A stretch of DNA of 64,000 nucleotides from Roseomonas populi (lineage in GTDB: Bacteria > Pseudomonadota > Alphaproteobacteria > Acetobacterales > Acetobacteraceae), in the NCBI RefSeq assembly GCF_024594815.1, contig NZ_JANJOU010000019.1:81600-145599 (forward strand), given 5' to 3'. The notes beneath the pieces were generated by a model, which was not told where the DNA came from, did not search any database, and was given only the letters and a program-made list of their open reading frames with translations. A program made the position numbers and the translations under genes. The first letter of the stretch is position 1; every line of letters begins with the position of its first letter. Positions 1 to 9,574 of the stretch are shown here, piece by piece.

Positions 1-1196
1 GCCCGGCAGCCGATCCCCGCGATCACCAGCCCGAAGACCGCGGCCTTCCCCAGCCCCTGCAACAGGTCCCAGAGCTGCACCCCGGCATGAAGCTGGTTGA
101 TCACGACAGAGACCGGGAAACCCCGCGCCACCATCACGAAGCCCATCCCCACCAGCCCCGAGAGGTCCATCAGCAGCGCCAGAACCGGCAGCGCGATCGT
201 CGCCGCCACCAGCCGCGGCAGCACCAGCAGCACCATGGGGTCGATCCCCATGATCCGCAGCGCGCTGATCTCCTCGTTCACGGTCATCGTACCCAGCTCG
301 GCCGCGAAGGCCGATCCCGTGCGCCCCGCCAGGATCACCCCCGCCAGCAACGGCCCCAGCTCCCGCAGCAGGGAGATGCCGACCAGCCGTGGCACGAAGA
401 TATCCGCCCCGTACTGCCGCATCGGCACCGCGGACTGGAAGGCCAGGATCACGCCGATCAGCACGCCCAGCAGCAGCACCAGCCCGAAGGCACGCGTCCC
501 CACCTCGTCCAGATGGCGCAGCACGTCCGCCGCCCGCAGGTCGCGCGGCCGCCGGGCCGCGTTCACCACCGTGGCCGCGGACTCGCCGAGGAACTCCGCG
601 CCGTCCCCGGCATTCCTCACCCGCCCCACGCCCCAGGCGCCGAGCCGCCGGATGGGCCCCAGCCGCTTCTTCGGCGCCTGCTGCGCCGGCGGCTTCCCCG
701 CCGCACCCCGCGCCCGCTCCAGCACCGCCGCCACGGGCTCGGAGGCACCCTCGACCGGCACCTCCCCGCCTGCCGCCGCCTGGGCCGCCAGCACCAGCGC
801 CGCCCCACTCGTGTCCAGCGTCTCCAGCGCGGAGAGGTCGATCCGCCCCGCGCCCTTCGCCGCCTCTACCGCGTGTCGCCAGACATGCCCGGCCGACATG
901 CTCGTCAAATGGCCGGAGAAGCGCAGCGCCTCCCCGTCCCGCTCCACTTTCGGCGGTGGCCCGTCCGCCCCGGGCCCCGGCCCCGCTTCCGCATCCGATC
1001 CCGCCACGGCACCACCCGGCGCCGGCGCCCGGTCCGGCGGCCGCCCTGGCCCCATATCCTCCGCGGAAGGCAGCGCCGGGCTGCCGGGCTCCGGGGACCG
1101 CTCGCGCGCCCCCTCCGCCCGCGCCTCGCGCCGGTTCCCCGCGCCCTCGCCCACCGGGATCGCCGGATCCGGCACCTGCCGCTCCCCGTCCCTCAC
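1..1196 (-). CDS. mlaE: STAS-MlaE family ABC transporter permease (partial)
   Basis: The reverse strand encodes an N-terminal STAS-like domain (around the stretch LSALETLDTSGAALVLAAQ) followed by the MlaE permease core, including AELGTMTVNEEISALRIMG, the hallmark of permeases that move lipids or solutes across the inner membrane with an MlaF-type ATPase. The C-terminus lies beyond the left edge, so the gene is incomplete. The GTG at 1196 overlaps the TGA of the upstream amine oxidase, which suggests translational coupling. An in-frame ATG at 1055, preceded by a very close GGAGG, is the alternative start and would remove a low-complexity Gly/Pro/Ala leader. MlaF, if present, should lie to the left of this window. 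Confidence 0.85.
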   Translation of the reverse strand, partial: MRDGERQVPDPAIPVGEGAGNRREARAEGARERSPEPGSPALPSAEDMGPGRPPDRAPAPGGAVAGSDAEAGPGPGADGPPPKVERDGEALRFSGHLTSMSAGHVWRHAVEAAKGAGRIDLSALETLDTSGAALVLAAQAAAGGEVPVEGASEPVAAVLERARGAAGKPPAQQAPKKRLGPIRRLGAWGVGRVRNAGDGAEFLGESAATVVNAARRPRDLRAADVLRHLDEVGTRAFGLVLLLGVLIGVILAFQSAVPMRQYGADIFVPRLVGISLLRELGPLLAGVILAGRTGSAFAAELGTMTVNEEISALRIMGIDPMVLLVLPRLVAATIALPVLALLMDLSGLVGMGFVMVARGFPVSVVINQLHAGVQLWDLLQGLGKAAVFGLVIAGIGCR

Positions 1197-2458
1197 GCCG
1201 CCAGCCCCAGCGCCGCCGCGGCCTCGCGCGCCGCGCGCGCGCCGCTCTGCCAGGCGCCCGCCAGCGTCCCGGCTAGGCTCTCGTGGCAGGCCTCGCCCGC
1301 CAGCATCAGCCGCCCTTCCCCGATCGGGGCCGAGAGCGCCGCACGCGCCCCACCCCGCCCCGGCCGCAGCGCCGCATAGGCCCCGCGCGACCAAGGGTCC
1401 GTCCCCCAGGAGGACGCAACCGCCCCCTCCCGCCGCAGGGCCCGGTCCACTCGCGCGCCGTACATCCCCCGCAGTTCCGAGAAGGCGAGATCGACGATCG
1501 CCCCCTCCCCTTCCCGCGCCAGTTCCCAGGCGAGCGCCCCGCCCGCGAATCCTTCCAGGTGGTCCCGCCCGAAGGGCCAGGCGACAAAGGTCATTGCCCG
1601 CTCCCCCGGCTCCAGCCGCCGCTCGATCCCGCCGAAGGAGGGCAGGTCCAGCCTGTCATCGCCGGCCGCGCGCAGCCCCACCTTGCTGAGCAACCCCATT
1701 GGCAGGTCATGCACCGCCTGCGCGCTCTCTACCGGCAAGGCCGGGTCGAACCGGATCGCCCCCGATGCCAGCACCCCCGTGGAGACCGTGACCACCGCTG
1801 CCCGCGCCTCCACCGCCCCGAACGCCCCTTCCGCCCGCACGCGCCGCCCACCCCAGCACAGGCGCTCCACCGGCGCACCCAGGGTGATCGGAAGCCCCTT
1901 CGCCAGCACGGAGAGCAGATGCCCGCACCCGTCCCGCGGCAGAAGGTTCGTCCCGTTCAGCAGCGTCGCCAGATAGTCGTCCAGGTCGATGTCCTGCGCC
2001 TCGGCCGCCGAGATCACCGGCCCTTCCCAATGCGTCAGCGTCGCGTCCCAGAACCCGCCGCGCGGCGCCGCGTCACCGAGGCTCCGCACCCCGCCCCGCG
2101 CCGCTGCGAGCATTACCGCCGCGTGCCACTCCCTCTCGGCCCGGTCGTACCCTTCCATGTCCGCGTCCGACGCCCAGCGATCCCCCATCCACACGCGGGA
2201 GGACCGCACGGAATCATGGTCGAACAGCGCCAGCCCTCGCGCCTCGGCCAGCGGTACCAGCGGGTTGGACTGCGCCGCATGCAGCCAGGTCGCCCCCAGG
2301 TCCATCGGCACGGCGGGATCCGTCAGCGCCCGCCCACCCACGCGCCCGCGCGCTTCCAGCACTCGCACGGTCAGCCCAAACGACATCGCCTGGCGCGCCG
2401 CGGAGATCCCGGCCGCGCCCGCACCGACGACGAGAAGGTCACAATCCCCCGACACCAT
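1193..2458 (-). CDS. flavin monoamine oxidase family protein (FAD-dependent)
   Basis: This 421-residue protein starts with a dinucleotide-binding fold (LLVVGAGAAGISAARQ), continues with VLEARGRVGGRA and LGATWLH, and ends with GRLMLAGEACHESLAGTLAGA, the C-terminal FAD contact of the amine oxidase/polyamine oxidase family. Such enzymes oxidise amines with release of hydrogen peroxide; the substrate cannot be read from sequence. The ATG at 2458 was chosen because it lies just before the Rossmann strand; an upstream start at 2521 would only add a Gly/Ala-rich extension. Its stop overlaps the GTG of the MlaE permease. No signal peptide is visible, so it is probably cytosolic. Confidence 0.85.
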   Translation of the reverse strand: MVSGDCDLLVVGAGAAGISAARQAMSFGLTVRVLEARGRVGGRALTDPAVPMDLGATWLHAAQSNPLVPLAEARGLALFDHDSVRSSRVWMGDRWASDADMEGYDRAEREWHAAVMLAAARGGVRSLGDAAPRGGFWDATLTHWEGPVISAAEAQDIDLDDYLATLLNGTNLLPRDGCGHLLSVLAKGLPITLGAPVERLCWGGRRVRAEGAFGAVEARAAVVTVSTGVLASGAIRFDPALPVESAQAVHDLPMGLLSKVGLRAAGDDRLDLPSFGGIERRLEPGERAMTFVAWPFGRDHLEGFAGGALAWELAREGEGAIVDLAFSELRGMYGARVDRALRREGAVASSWGTDPWSRGAYAALRPGRGGARAALSAPIGEGRLMLAGEACHESLAGTLAGAWQSGARAAREAAAALGLAA

Positions 2459-2615
2459 CACTCCCAAGCGGCCACAACCGGCCAGGGTTTCCCCCGCCCC
2501 GCCCCGCGCGGCCAGCCCCAAACCCGTGCCCCATCGGCTTCGTGAACCACTTGCCCGGGTAGGAGAGCCGGGCCGCGCGCCCCATCATCCCCCACCCACA
2601 GCGAGTCTGACGACC

Positions 2616-3377
2616 ATGAACCTTCCCCGCGAACTGGAGGGCCGCCGCGCCCTCGTCATGGGCGGCAGCCGCGGCATCGGCCGCTCCATCGCCCTCGCCT
2701 TCGCCCAGGCCGGCGCCGCCGTCGCCCTCTGCGCCCGCGGTGCCGCCGCGCTGGAGGAGACCCGCGCCGAGATCGAGGCCACCGGCGCGCAAGCCTTCGC
2801 CGCCCCCTGCGACCTGTCCGACGCCGCCTCCATCGCCGCCTTCGTCCCACAGGCCGCCGACGCGCTGGGCGGCATCGACATCCTCGTCAACAACGCCTCC
2901 GGCTTCGGCCGCGCGGACGACGAGGAGAGCTGGGCCGCCTCGCTCTCCGTGGATATCATGGCCGTGGTCCGCGCCAGCCACGCCGCCCTTCCCTGGCTGG
3001 AGAAGTCGGGCGCGGGCGCCATCGTCAACATCGCCTCCATCTCCGCCCTGCGCGCGACGAAGCGGAACCCGCCCTACGCCGCGGTGAAGGCGGCGGTGAT
3101 CCAGTACACCACCAGCCAGGCCCGCATCCTCGCGGGGAAGGGCATCCGCGCGAACGCCGTCTCCCCCGGCTCCATCGAGTTCCCCGGCGGCACCTGGGAG
3201 CGCCGGCGCACGGAGGACCCCGCCCTCTACCAGGGCACGCTGGCGCAGATCCCCTTCGGCCGCATGGGCCGCCCGGAGGAGGTGGCCGAGGCCGTCCTCT
3301 TCCTCGCTTCCCCCCGCGCCAGCTGGATCACCGGCCAGAGCCTCGTCGTGGACGGCGGCCAGCTCCTGGGCCCCTGA
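2616..3377 (+). CDS. SDR family oxidoreductase
   Basis: A 253-residue classical short-chain dehydrogenase/reductase. It has the cofactor motif GGSRGIG, the structural NNAS motif, a catalytic Ser in NIASIS and the YAAVK catalytic Tyr/Lys pair. The C-terminal RPEEVAEAVLFLASPRASWITGQ and VDGGQ segments are typical of the FabG-like branch. It is divergent from the amine oxidase, with about 157 bp between their starts. The substrate is unknown and no biosynthetic neighbour suggests one. Confidence 0.88.
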   Translation: MNLPRELEGRRALVMGGSRGIGRSIALAFAQAGAAVALCARGAAALEETRAEIEATGAQAFAAPCDLSDAASIAAFVPQAADALGGIDILVNNASGFGRADDEESWAASLSVDIMAVVRASHAALPWLEKSGAGAIVNIASISALRATKRNPPYAAVKAAVIQYTTSQARILAGKGIRANAVSPGSIEFPGGTWERRRTEDPALYQGTLAQIPFGRMGRPEEVAEAVLFLASPRASWITGQSLVVDGGQLLGP

Positions 3378-3440
3378 CAACCCCTTCTTCACCTTTGCAG
3401 GCGAGCATGGCGGCCTTCCCCTTACCTGAATGGACCCGCC

Positions 3441-5444
3441 ATGCCTCAAGCGCTCCGGTCGATCCGCAAGCGGATCGGCCAGGTCGGCATCGTCAACCGC
3501 CTGCTCGTCGCCTCCCTCCTCGCCGTTGCCCTCGCCGTCGCCGCCGTCCAGGCATGGACGATCCGCGGCGTCGCCGGCAGCGTGGAGGAGGGCGTGCAGC
3601 GAAGCCTCGAGACGAACCTCGCCCTCGCGAAGGAGGAGCTGGGCACTCTCGGCACGGGCTGGCGCATGTCCAACGGCGCGCTGACCCTCGGCGGCAAACC
3701 CGTCGCAGCGCATGAGGAGTTGCTGCGCCGCGTGACCGCCATCGCCGGCGCCACCGTTACCCTCTATGCCGGCGAGGGGCCCGTCGCCTCCGGCACCCCC
3801 GCCCCGGCTGTGCTGGACGACGCCGCGCGCCAAGCCGTCCTCGGGCGCGGCGAGACGCTGCGCGGCACGGCCACCATCGCCGGTGCCCGCCACGCCACCG
3901 TGCAGGACCCCATCCGGGACGCCGATGGCCGCACGATCGGCGTCCTCGCCGTCGCCTTCCCCACCGCCGCCGCCGAGGCCGTGGTGAGCCGCCTGATCAC
4001 CGAGAGCGCGATAGCCGGGCTCCTCGTCATCCTCGTCGTCGGCGCGGCGCGCTGGTTCATCCTGCGCTCCACCATGCGCCCGCTCAGCAACCTCGCTACT
4101 GCCGTGCGCGCCATCGCCGGGGGCGAGCTGGACCGCCCCGCTCCCTGCGCGGACCGCACGGACCAGCTCGGCGAGATCGGCCGCGCGGTGGAAACCCTGC
4201 GCGAATCCGCCCTGCGCGCCCGCACTCTGGAGGCGCAGGTGAACGGAGAACGCGCGGCAAAGGACCGCCGGCAGGAGGCGATGGACCGCCTCACCCAGGA
4301 TTTCGGCACCTCCGTCTCCGGCGTGCTCACCTCCCTTGGCCGGACGGCCGAGACGATGCGCGGCACGGCGGGCGAGATGGCGGAGGCCGCCGGCCAGACC
4401 CGCCGCGACATGGCCTCCACCGCCGCCGAGGCCGAGACCTCATCCCAGAGTCTCGCCCAGGTCGCCGCCGCGACCGAGGAGATGAGCGCGAGCGTGGGGG
4501 AGATCGCCCGCCAGGTGACCGAGGCCGCCGCCGCCGCGCGAGACGCCGTGGAGCAGGCCCGCAGCACCGACACCACCGTGCAGGGGCTGAGCGCCGCCGC
4601 CGAACAGATCGGCGACGTGGTGCGCCTGATCAGCGACATCGCCGGCCAGACCAACCTGCTGGCCCTGAACGCGACGATCGAGGCCGCCCGCGCCGGAGAG
4701 GCCGGGCGCGGCTTCGCCGTCGTCGCCTCGGAGGTGAAGACGCTCGCCGCCCAGACCGCCCAGGCCACCGACCGCATCGGCAGCCAGATCTCCGCCATCC
4801 AGGCAGCGTCCGGGGAAGCGGTGCGGGCCGTGCGCGGCGTCGCCGGCGCGATCGACCGCGTGAGCGACGTGGCCGCCGCCATCGCGGAGGCCGTGGACCA
4901 GCAGGGTGCCGCCACGCGGGAGATCGCCTCCCAGGTGCAGCACGTCGCCCGCAGCACGGATAACGCCACCAACGCCATGCGCGACGTCACCGCGATGGCG
5001 GAGCGCTCCGGCGCCGCCAGCCAGGCCGTGCTGGACACGTCCGGCGAGGTCTCCGGCCTCTCCCGCAGCCTGCGGGACGAGGTGGACCACTTCCTCGCCG
5101 CCATGCGCAGCAGCGAGAGGAACGGCGAGCGCCGCCGCTACGAGAGGATCAGCGGCCGGGACCTTCCCGTGCGCCTGCGCTGCGCGACGCACGGCACCTT
5201 CGAGACGGTGCTGCGCGACATCTCCCTAGGTGGCGCGGCCCTGCCCTGCAACTGGCCCTGCGAGGTGGGCGCGGAAGTCCTGCTGGACCTGCCCGGCGCG
5301 GAGGGACCGGCCCATGCGCGCGTGGTCTCCACGCGCGAAGGGCTGCTTGCCATCGCCTTCCGCCAGGACCCCGGCACGATGCAGCGGGTGAGCCGCATCC
5401 TCGACCGCCTCGGCGCCGACCTCTCCGGCCAGCGCGCGGCCTGA
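3441..5444 (+). CDS. methyl-accepting chemotaxis protein with C-terminal PilZ domain
   Basis: This 667-residue receptor has a first membrane helix (about residues 18-40), a periplasmic single-Cache-like region (45-180), a second helix (about 190-208) and a HAMP segment (210-265). A long methyl-accepting coiled coil follows, with the conserved hairpin [21 protein letters not shown]. The last ~100 residues hold a PilZ-type module: RRRYERI, then [10 protein letters not shown], matching the RxxxR and D/NxSxxG signature that binds cyclic di-GMP. The protein would link ligand sensing to CheA and could answer to c-di-GMP directly. No che genes lie nearby. It ends at a strong bidirectional hairpin shared with the convergent Bug gene. 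Confidence 0.92.
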   Translation: MPQALRSIRKRIGQVGIVNRLLVASLLAVALAVAAVQAWTIRGVAGSVEEGVQRSLETNLALAKEELGTLGTGWRMSNGALTLGGKPVAAHEELLRRVTAIAGATVTLYAGEGPVASGTPAPAVLDDAARQAVLGRGETLRGTATIAGARHATVQDPIRDADGRTIGVLAVAFPTAAAEAVVSRLITESAIAGLLVILVVGAARWFILRSTMRPLSNLATAVRAIAGGELDRPAPCADRTDQLGEIGRAVETLRESALRARTLEAQVNGERAAKDRRQEAMDRLTQDFGTSVSGVLTSLGRTAETMRGTAGEMAEAAGQTRRDMASTAAEAETSSQSLAQVAAATEEMSASVGEIARQVTEAAAAARDAVEQARSTDTTVQGLSAAAEQIGDVVRLISDIAGQTNLLALNATIEAARAGEAGRGFAVVASEVKTLAAQTAQATDRIGSQISAIQAASGEAVRAVRGVAGAIDRVSDVAAAIAEAVDQQGAATREIASQVQHVARSTDNATNAMRDVTAMAERSGAASQAVLDTSGEVSGLSRSLRDEVDHFLAAMRSSERNGERRRYERISGRDLPVRLRCATHGTFETVLRDISLGGAALPCNWPCEVGAEVLLDLPGAEGPAHARVVSTREGLLAIAFRQDPGTMQRVSRILDRLGADLSGQRAA

Positions 5445-5452
5445 ACGGGATA

Positions 5453-5476
5453 GGGCCCGCGCCACGGCGCGGGCCC
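5453..5476. terminator. bidirectional hairpin between convergent genes
   Basis: A perfect 10-bp GC stem (gggcccgcgc / gcgcgggccc) with a CACG loop sits 8 nt after the MCP stop and just downstream of the opposing Bug gene stop. There is no T-run on either side, so strength is uncertain. Confidence 0.6.
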
Positions 5477-5484
5477 CGTCTCCA

Positions 5485-6495
5485 TCAGTCCAGCGAGGCG
5501 CCGGACTCCTCGACCAGCCGCTTCCACAGCAAGTCCTGCTGCTTCAGGTACTCGCCATAGGCCTCCGGCGTCTCGTCCCAGGCCGGGGTGAAGCCCTGCG
5601 GCTCCATCCGGGACTTAAAGTCCTCGCCCTTCACCACCTTCAGCAGCGCGTCGTGCAGCTTGTCCACGATCGGCCTCGGCGTGCCGGCCGGCAGGTTCAC
5701 CCCATACCAGCTCTGCATGTCGATGTTGGAGCCGGGCAGCAGCTCCTTCATGCTGGGAACGTCGCGCAGCTCCGGCACGTAGGTGATGCGCTCCGCGCTC
5801 CCCACCGCCAGCGGGCGGAACTTGCCCTCGCGCACGTTCGGCATCGCCGCCGGGATCACGTCGAACATCATGTCGATGTTGCCCGCCAGCAGGTCGGCGA
5901 AGGCAGGGCCGCCGCCACGGTACGGCACATGGGTGATCTCCACCCCCGCCGCCTTGGCCACGGTGGAGATGGTGATGTGGCTCACCGTTCCCGTGCCGGA
6001 GGAGCCCATGGTCAGCTTGCCCGGGTCCTTCTTCGCCGCCGCGATCAGCTCCCCGAAGGTCTTCCAGGGCCGGTTGGAGTTCACGATCAGCAGCACCGTG
6101 CCCGTCGTCACCCGCGTCACGGGTGCCAGGTCGCGCAGCGGCTCCAGCGGCATGGACCGGCGGTAGAGGTACTTGTTCGCCGCCATGATGGAGACGGAGG
6201 TGAGCAGGATCGTGTAGCCGTCCTTCTCGCTCCTCGCGACGAAGTCCGCGCCGATGTTGCCGCCCGCGCCGCCGCGGTTGTCCACCACCACGTTCTGCCC
6301 GAGGATGCCCTGCAGCCGCTCCGCCAGCAGGCGCCCAGTCAGGTCCACCGCGCCGCCGGGGGCGTAGGGCACCACGATGCGCGGCGGCCGGTTCGGCCAG
6401 TTCGTGCCCTGGGCGCGGGCGGTAGGGGCCAGGATAGGCAGGCCGAGCGGCGCGGCGGCCGCGGCGCCCAGCAGGGCGCGTCGAGTTGGGTGCAT
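5485..6495 (-). CDS. tripartite tricarboxylate transporter substrate-binding protein (Bug family)
   Basis: A 336-residue periplasmic receptor. The N-terminus MHPTRRALLGAAAAAPLGLP has an RR-containing, Tat-like export signal ending near ARAQG. The mature part carries the Bug-family landmarks WPNRPPRIVVPYAPGGAVD, VDNRGGAGGNIG and GSSGTGTVSHI. Bug proteins bind carboxylates or other small acids and normally hand them to TctA/TctB membrane subunits. No tctA or tctB is visible here, so this is an orphan receptor, as is common in Acetobacteraceae and Burkholderiales. Ligand unknown. Confidence 0.92.
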   Translation of the reverse strand: MHPTRRALLGAAAAAPLGLPILAPTARAQGTNWPNRPPRIVVPYAPGGAVDLTGRLLAERLQGILGQNVVVDNRGGAGGNIGADFVARSEKDGYTILLTSVSIMAANKYLYRRSMPLEPLRDLAPVTRVTTGTVLLIVNSNRPWKTFGELIAAAKKDPGKLTMGSSGTGTVSHITISTVAKAAGVEITHVPYRGGGPAFADLLAGNIDMMFDVIPAAMPNVREGKFRPLAVGSAERITYVPELRDVPSMKELLPGSNIDMQSWYGVNLPAGTPRPIVDKLHDALLKVVKGEDFKSRMEPQGFTPAWDETPEAYGEYLKQQDLLWKRLVEESGASLD

Positions 6496-6600
6496 AAAAC
6501 TCTCTCCGGAGTCGTGAAGCGGCCGTCATGTCGCCCCGCAAGCCCCGCGGGGCAAGCCCGGAACCTTGTTCAACCACCCGGCAGACCCAAGAAAAGGGCC

Positions 6601-6822
6601 ATGCCCGATCCCATCGCGCCCCCCGAGGAGCGCCCCTGCATCAAGGTCTGCGAGTACGACGAGGACACGGAGTGGTGCCTCGGCTGCGGGATGACCAAGC
6701 GCGAGAAGAAGGCCTGGAAGCGGGCCCCGGAGTACCGCGGCGCCATCCACGCCAACCTCCCCGCCCGGCTGGACGCCATGGCGGCCGCCGGCCACCGCAC
6801 CGGCAAGACAGCGAAGAAGTAG
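6601..6822 (+). CDS. DUF1289 domain-containing small protein
   Basis: A 73-residue protein with the DUF1289 pattern: RPCIKVCEYDEDTEWCLGCGMTKRE, containing four Cys arranged as C-x3-C-x9-C-x2-C, followed by a Trp/Lys-rich segment. The cysteines suggest a metal or Fe-S site; function is unknown. The ATG at 6601 places the Cys motif close to the N-terminus as in relatives. It is divergent from the Bug gene and convergent with the methyltransferase, whose stop lies only 4 nt downstream. Confidence 0.85.
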   Translation: MPDPIAPPEERPCIKVCEYDEDTEWCLGCGMTKREKKAWKRAPEYRGAIHANLPARLDAMAAAGHRTGKTAKK

Positions 6823-6825
6823 TCC

Positions 6826-7620
6826 CTACCGCCGCGCCGAGAGCGCGTGGATCAGCACCGCCGCCGCCACGGAGACGTTGAGGCTCTCCACCCGCCCCGA
6901 TCCCGGCAGCGTCACCTGCATGTCGCAGGCCGCTGCCGTGGCCGGGCTCACGCCTTGCTCCTCGTTCCCCAGCACCAGCGCCACGCAGCCCCCCGGCTGC
7001 CGCCGCGCCAGCACCGCCTCGGGCGCCACCCCGCCGGACGCCACCGCCGCCACCGTCAGCACACCCAGTTGCGGCAGGGTGCTCACCAGGTCCGGCGCGG
7101 TCCACAGGCTCAGCACCTCCAGCCCGCCCTCGCTCGTCCGCCACGCCGCGTCCGAGAGCCCGGCCTGCCTGGGATCGCCCGACAGCACCATCCCGATGCA
7201 CCCGAAGAAGGCCGCGGACCGCGCGACGGCCCCCAGGTTGTGCGGGTTGGATACCCCGTCCAGCACCGGCAGAACCGGCGCCGCCCGCAGCGCCGGCGGC
7301 AGGGGCAGCGCCACGGGCGCCACGCGCCGCCGCGCCACCACGGCCACGATCCCCCCGTGATGGACCGTGCCCGCCACCCGCGCCAGCTCCTCCTCACCCA
7401 CCTCGCGATAGGGCTTCCGCGCCTCGGCCAGCACCGCGCAGAACGGGTTCGCCTCCCGCCGGCGGCTGGGCAGGTGGAACAGCCGCAGCACCTCCCGCGG
7501 CCGCCGGGAGAAGACGGCCGAGACGGCCGCCAGCCCGCAGATCCGGTCCGGCTCCGGCGGGCGGGGCGGCCTCGGCCCCTCGGGACGGCCCAGGGCCCCT
7601 TGCGGGCCTGGCCTGCTCAT
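6826..7620 (-). CDS. TrmH/SpoU family RNA 2'-O-methyltransferase
   Basis: The protein combines an N-terminal RNA-binding substrate domain (ICGLAAVSAVFSRRPREVLRLF) with a SPOUT methyltransferase domain. The SpoU motifs are present: motif 1 SNPHNLGAVARSAAFFG, motif 2 ALVLGNEEQGVS and motif 3 SLNVSVAAAVLIHAL. It should transfer a methyl group from SAM to a ribose 2'-OH in rRNA or tRNA; the target nucleotide cannot be assigned. The start used is the ATG at 7620 (MSRPGPQG, 264 residues); upstream in-frame ATGs at 7638 and 7659 would add an Arg/Met-rich leader. Confidence 0.88.
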   Translation of the reverse strand: MSRPGPQGALGRPEGPRPPRPPEPDRICGLAAVSAVFSRRPREVLRLFHLPSRRREANPFCAVLAEARKPYREVGEEELARVAGTVHHGGIVAVVARRRVAPVALPLPPALRAAPVLPVLDGVSNPHNLGAVARSAAFFGCIGMVLSGDPRQAGLSDAAWRTSEGGLEVLSLWTAPDLVSTLPQLGVLTVAAVASGGVAPEAVLARRQPGGCVALVLGNEEQGVSPATAAACDMQVTLPGSGRVESLNVSVAAAVLIHALSARR

Positions 7621-7864
7621 CGGTCGGTCGCGCTCCATCGGCCGCATCCACACCCGCACCGGGGCCGCGTCAACCGTCCCGCACCCGGAGAAGGCTTAAT
7701 TTGAACCGACCCCGAAACAACAACTAGCGTTCCGCCACTGGCACCCCGGCGTGCCGGGCCTTCCGGGGCGTAGGGGCTGGGGGACAGGTACGACACCCCC
7801 GGCTACCCAGCCCTGGGCCGCCCTCGCCCGCCTTCCTGCCGCCCTGCCGGGCCGAGGAGAGACC

Positions 7865-8518
7865 ATGGACGCGCGCCGCCTGCCCCTCGCCCTGCTGCTG
7901 CTCGCCGCGGCGGGCTGCCGGCCGGATCCCGCACCTGCCCCGGCCGCGCCACCCCCAGCCCTGGCCGCCGCGCCGGCGCCCTCCGGCCCCTCCCCCGCCC
8001 GCTGGGACTCCCGCCCGAATGGCCGGGAGTGGAGCCGCCTCGCCCTGGCGGGGTTGGAAGCCCACGCCCAGCCGCTCCTCGCCTTCACGCCCCGCGACAT
8101 CGCCGCCTACTGCCCTCGCTACGCGGCGGCGGACAGGAACGGCCGCGCCGCCTTCTGGGTGGGCCTGCTCTCCGTCCTGGCCGGCTACGAGAGCAATTAC
8201 GACCCGAGCGTGAGCTTCCAGGAAAGCTTTCCGGACGCCCAGGGCCGCCCCGTCATCAGCCGCGGCCTCCTGCAGATCTCGCGGGAGAGCGCCAACGGCT
8301 ACGGCTGCGAGATCGGGGACGACCGGACGCTGCACGACCCCGCGGTGAACCTCTCCTGCGCCGCCCGCATCGTGAACCGCCTCGTCACGCGGGACGGGAT
8401 GATCGCCTCCGACTCCAGCCCCTGGAAGGGCATGGCCGCCTACTGGAGCCCGTTCCGCCGCGCCGACCGGAAGGCGGAAATGGCGCAGTGGACCGCCGCC
8501 CAGCCCTACTGCCGCTGA
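7865..8518 (+). CDS. lytic transglycosylase-like lipoprotein
   Basis: A 217-residue protein with a lipoprotein signal (MDARRLPLALLLLAAAGC, lipobox LAAAGC) and a Pro/Ala-rich linker. A transglycosylase-like domain follows: GYESNYDP supplies the putative catalytic Glu and SRGLLQIS matches the GLMQI-like motif. It would be anchored in the outer membrane and cut peptidoglycan glycan strands. The ATG at 7865 is preceded by a GAGGAGAG ribosome-binding site. The next gene lies about 70 nt downstream but looks metabolically unrelated. Confidence 0.8.
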   Translation: MDARRLPLALLLLAAAGCRPDPAPAPAAPPPALAAAPAPSGPSPARWDSRPNGREWSRLALAGLEAHAQPLLAFTPRDIAAYCPRYAAADRNGRAAFWVGLLSVLAGYESNYDPSVSFQESFPDAQGRPVISRGLLQISRESANGYGCEIGDDRTLHDPAVNLSCAARIVNRLVTRDGMIASDSSPWKGMAAYWSPFRRADRKAEMAQWTAAQPYCR

Positions 8519-8589
8519 GGCCCCACCCCTTCCCCGCCCACCCCCGCCATGCCAGTTTCCGCGCCCTTTCACGCATGGGGGAGAGAAAC

Positions 8590-9453
8590 ATGGCCGGCGT
8601 CTTCTGGCACCTCGGCAACTGGTCCACCGAGGAGCCCAAGATCCTCGGCCCCATGGACCACGCCTTCTGGCTGGGCTCTGTGATCTTCGACGGCGCCCGC
8701 GCCATCCGCGGCACCGTGCCGGACCTGGACCTGCACTGCCGCCGCTGCGTCCAGTCCGCCCTCAACATGCGGATGAACCCCACCATGACGGCCGAGGAGA
8801 TCGAGACACTCTGCCGCGAGGGCGTGCGCCGCATGGGCCCGGAGGCGGAGCTCTACATCCGCCCGATGTTCTTCGTTCGGCGCGGCCTCGGCGCCTCCCA
8901 GCCCGATCCGGACAGCACGGAGTTCATCCTCTCCATCTACGATTCCCCCATGCCGGCCCCAACGGGTTTCTCGGCCATCACGGCCCCCTTCCGCCGCCCC
9001 GCCCCGGACCAGGCGCCGACCGACGCCAAGGCCAGCGCCCTCTACCCCAACGGCGCCCGCGCGGCCGCCTGGGCGCGCGAGCACGGCTACGAGTGGGCCG
9101 TGATGCTGGACCCGGACGGCAACGTCGCCGAGTTCTCCGCCGCCAACCTGATGATGGTGAAGAACGGCGTGGTAATCACGCCGAAGCCCAACGGCACCTT
9201 CCTCGCCGGCATCACCCGCGCCCGCATCATCGAGCTGCTGCGCCGCGCCGGCCGCGAGGTGCGAGAGGACATCGTCACGCCAGCCATGCTGGAGGACGCG
9301 GACGAGATCTTCGCCACCGGCAACTTCGGCAAGGTCCAGCCCTGCACCCGCTACGGCACCCACGACATGCAGCCCGGCCCCGTCGCCGCGGAGGCCCGCC
9401 GCCTCTACTTCGAGTTCGCCGAGACCGCCCGCATCCTTCCAAAGGCGGTCTGA
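8590..9453 (+). CDS. ilvE: branched-chain amino acid aminotransferase (class IV PLP enzyme)
   Basis: A 287-residue fold-type IV aminotransferase. N-terminal DHAFWLGSVIFDGARAIRG is the usual DxxFxxGxxVFEGxR motif, the probable PLP lysine lies in DAKASALYPNG, and GNVAEFSAANLMMV and FLAGITRARIIELL are cofactor and substrate contact segments. IlvE-type enzymes exchange the amino group between glutamate and Leu/Ile/Val. The ATG at 8590 is preceded by a strong GGGGGAGAG site; an upstream ATG at 8575 is possible. Specificity could also be toward D-amino acids or aromatic amino acids. Confidence 0.82.
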   Translation: MAGVFWHLGNWSTEEPKILGPMDHAFWLGSVIFDGARAIRGTVPDLDLHCRRCVQSALNMRMNPTMTAEEIETLCREGVRRMGPEAELYIRPMFFVRRGLGASQPDPDSTEFILSIYDSPMPAPTGFSAITAPFRRPAPDQAPTDAKASALYPNGARAAAWAREHGYEWAVMLDPDGNVAEFSAANLMMVKNGVVITPKPNGTFLAGITRARIIELLRRAGREVREDIVTPAMLEDADEIFATGNFGKVQPCTRYGTHDMQPGPVAAEARRLYFEFAETARILPKAV

Positions 9454-9574
9454 CTTCCGGATCCGCAGGGCGAGGTACAAACTTCTGCCCCGCGGAACCG
9501 AACGCCCCCGTCATCGTTCACGGATCATCCGCCGGCCCTCCCCGGGTCCGGCGAAGGAGATCGCCGGAACACCC

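Noticed and set aside
87..1689. Long forward-strand frames opposite MlaE and the amine oxidase
   Set aside because: Products are Arg/Pro/Ala-rich with no motif; they mirror the high-GC coding on the reverse strand.
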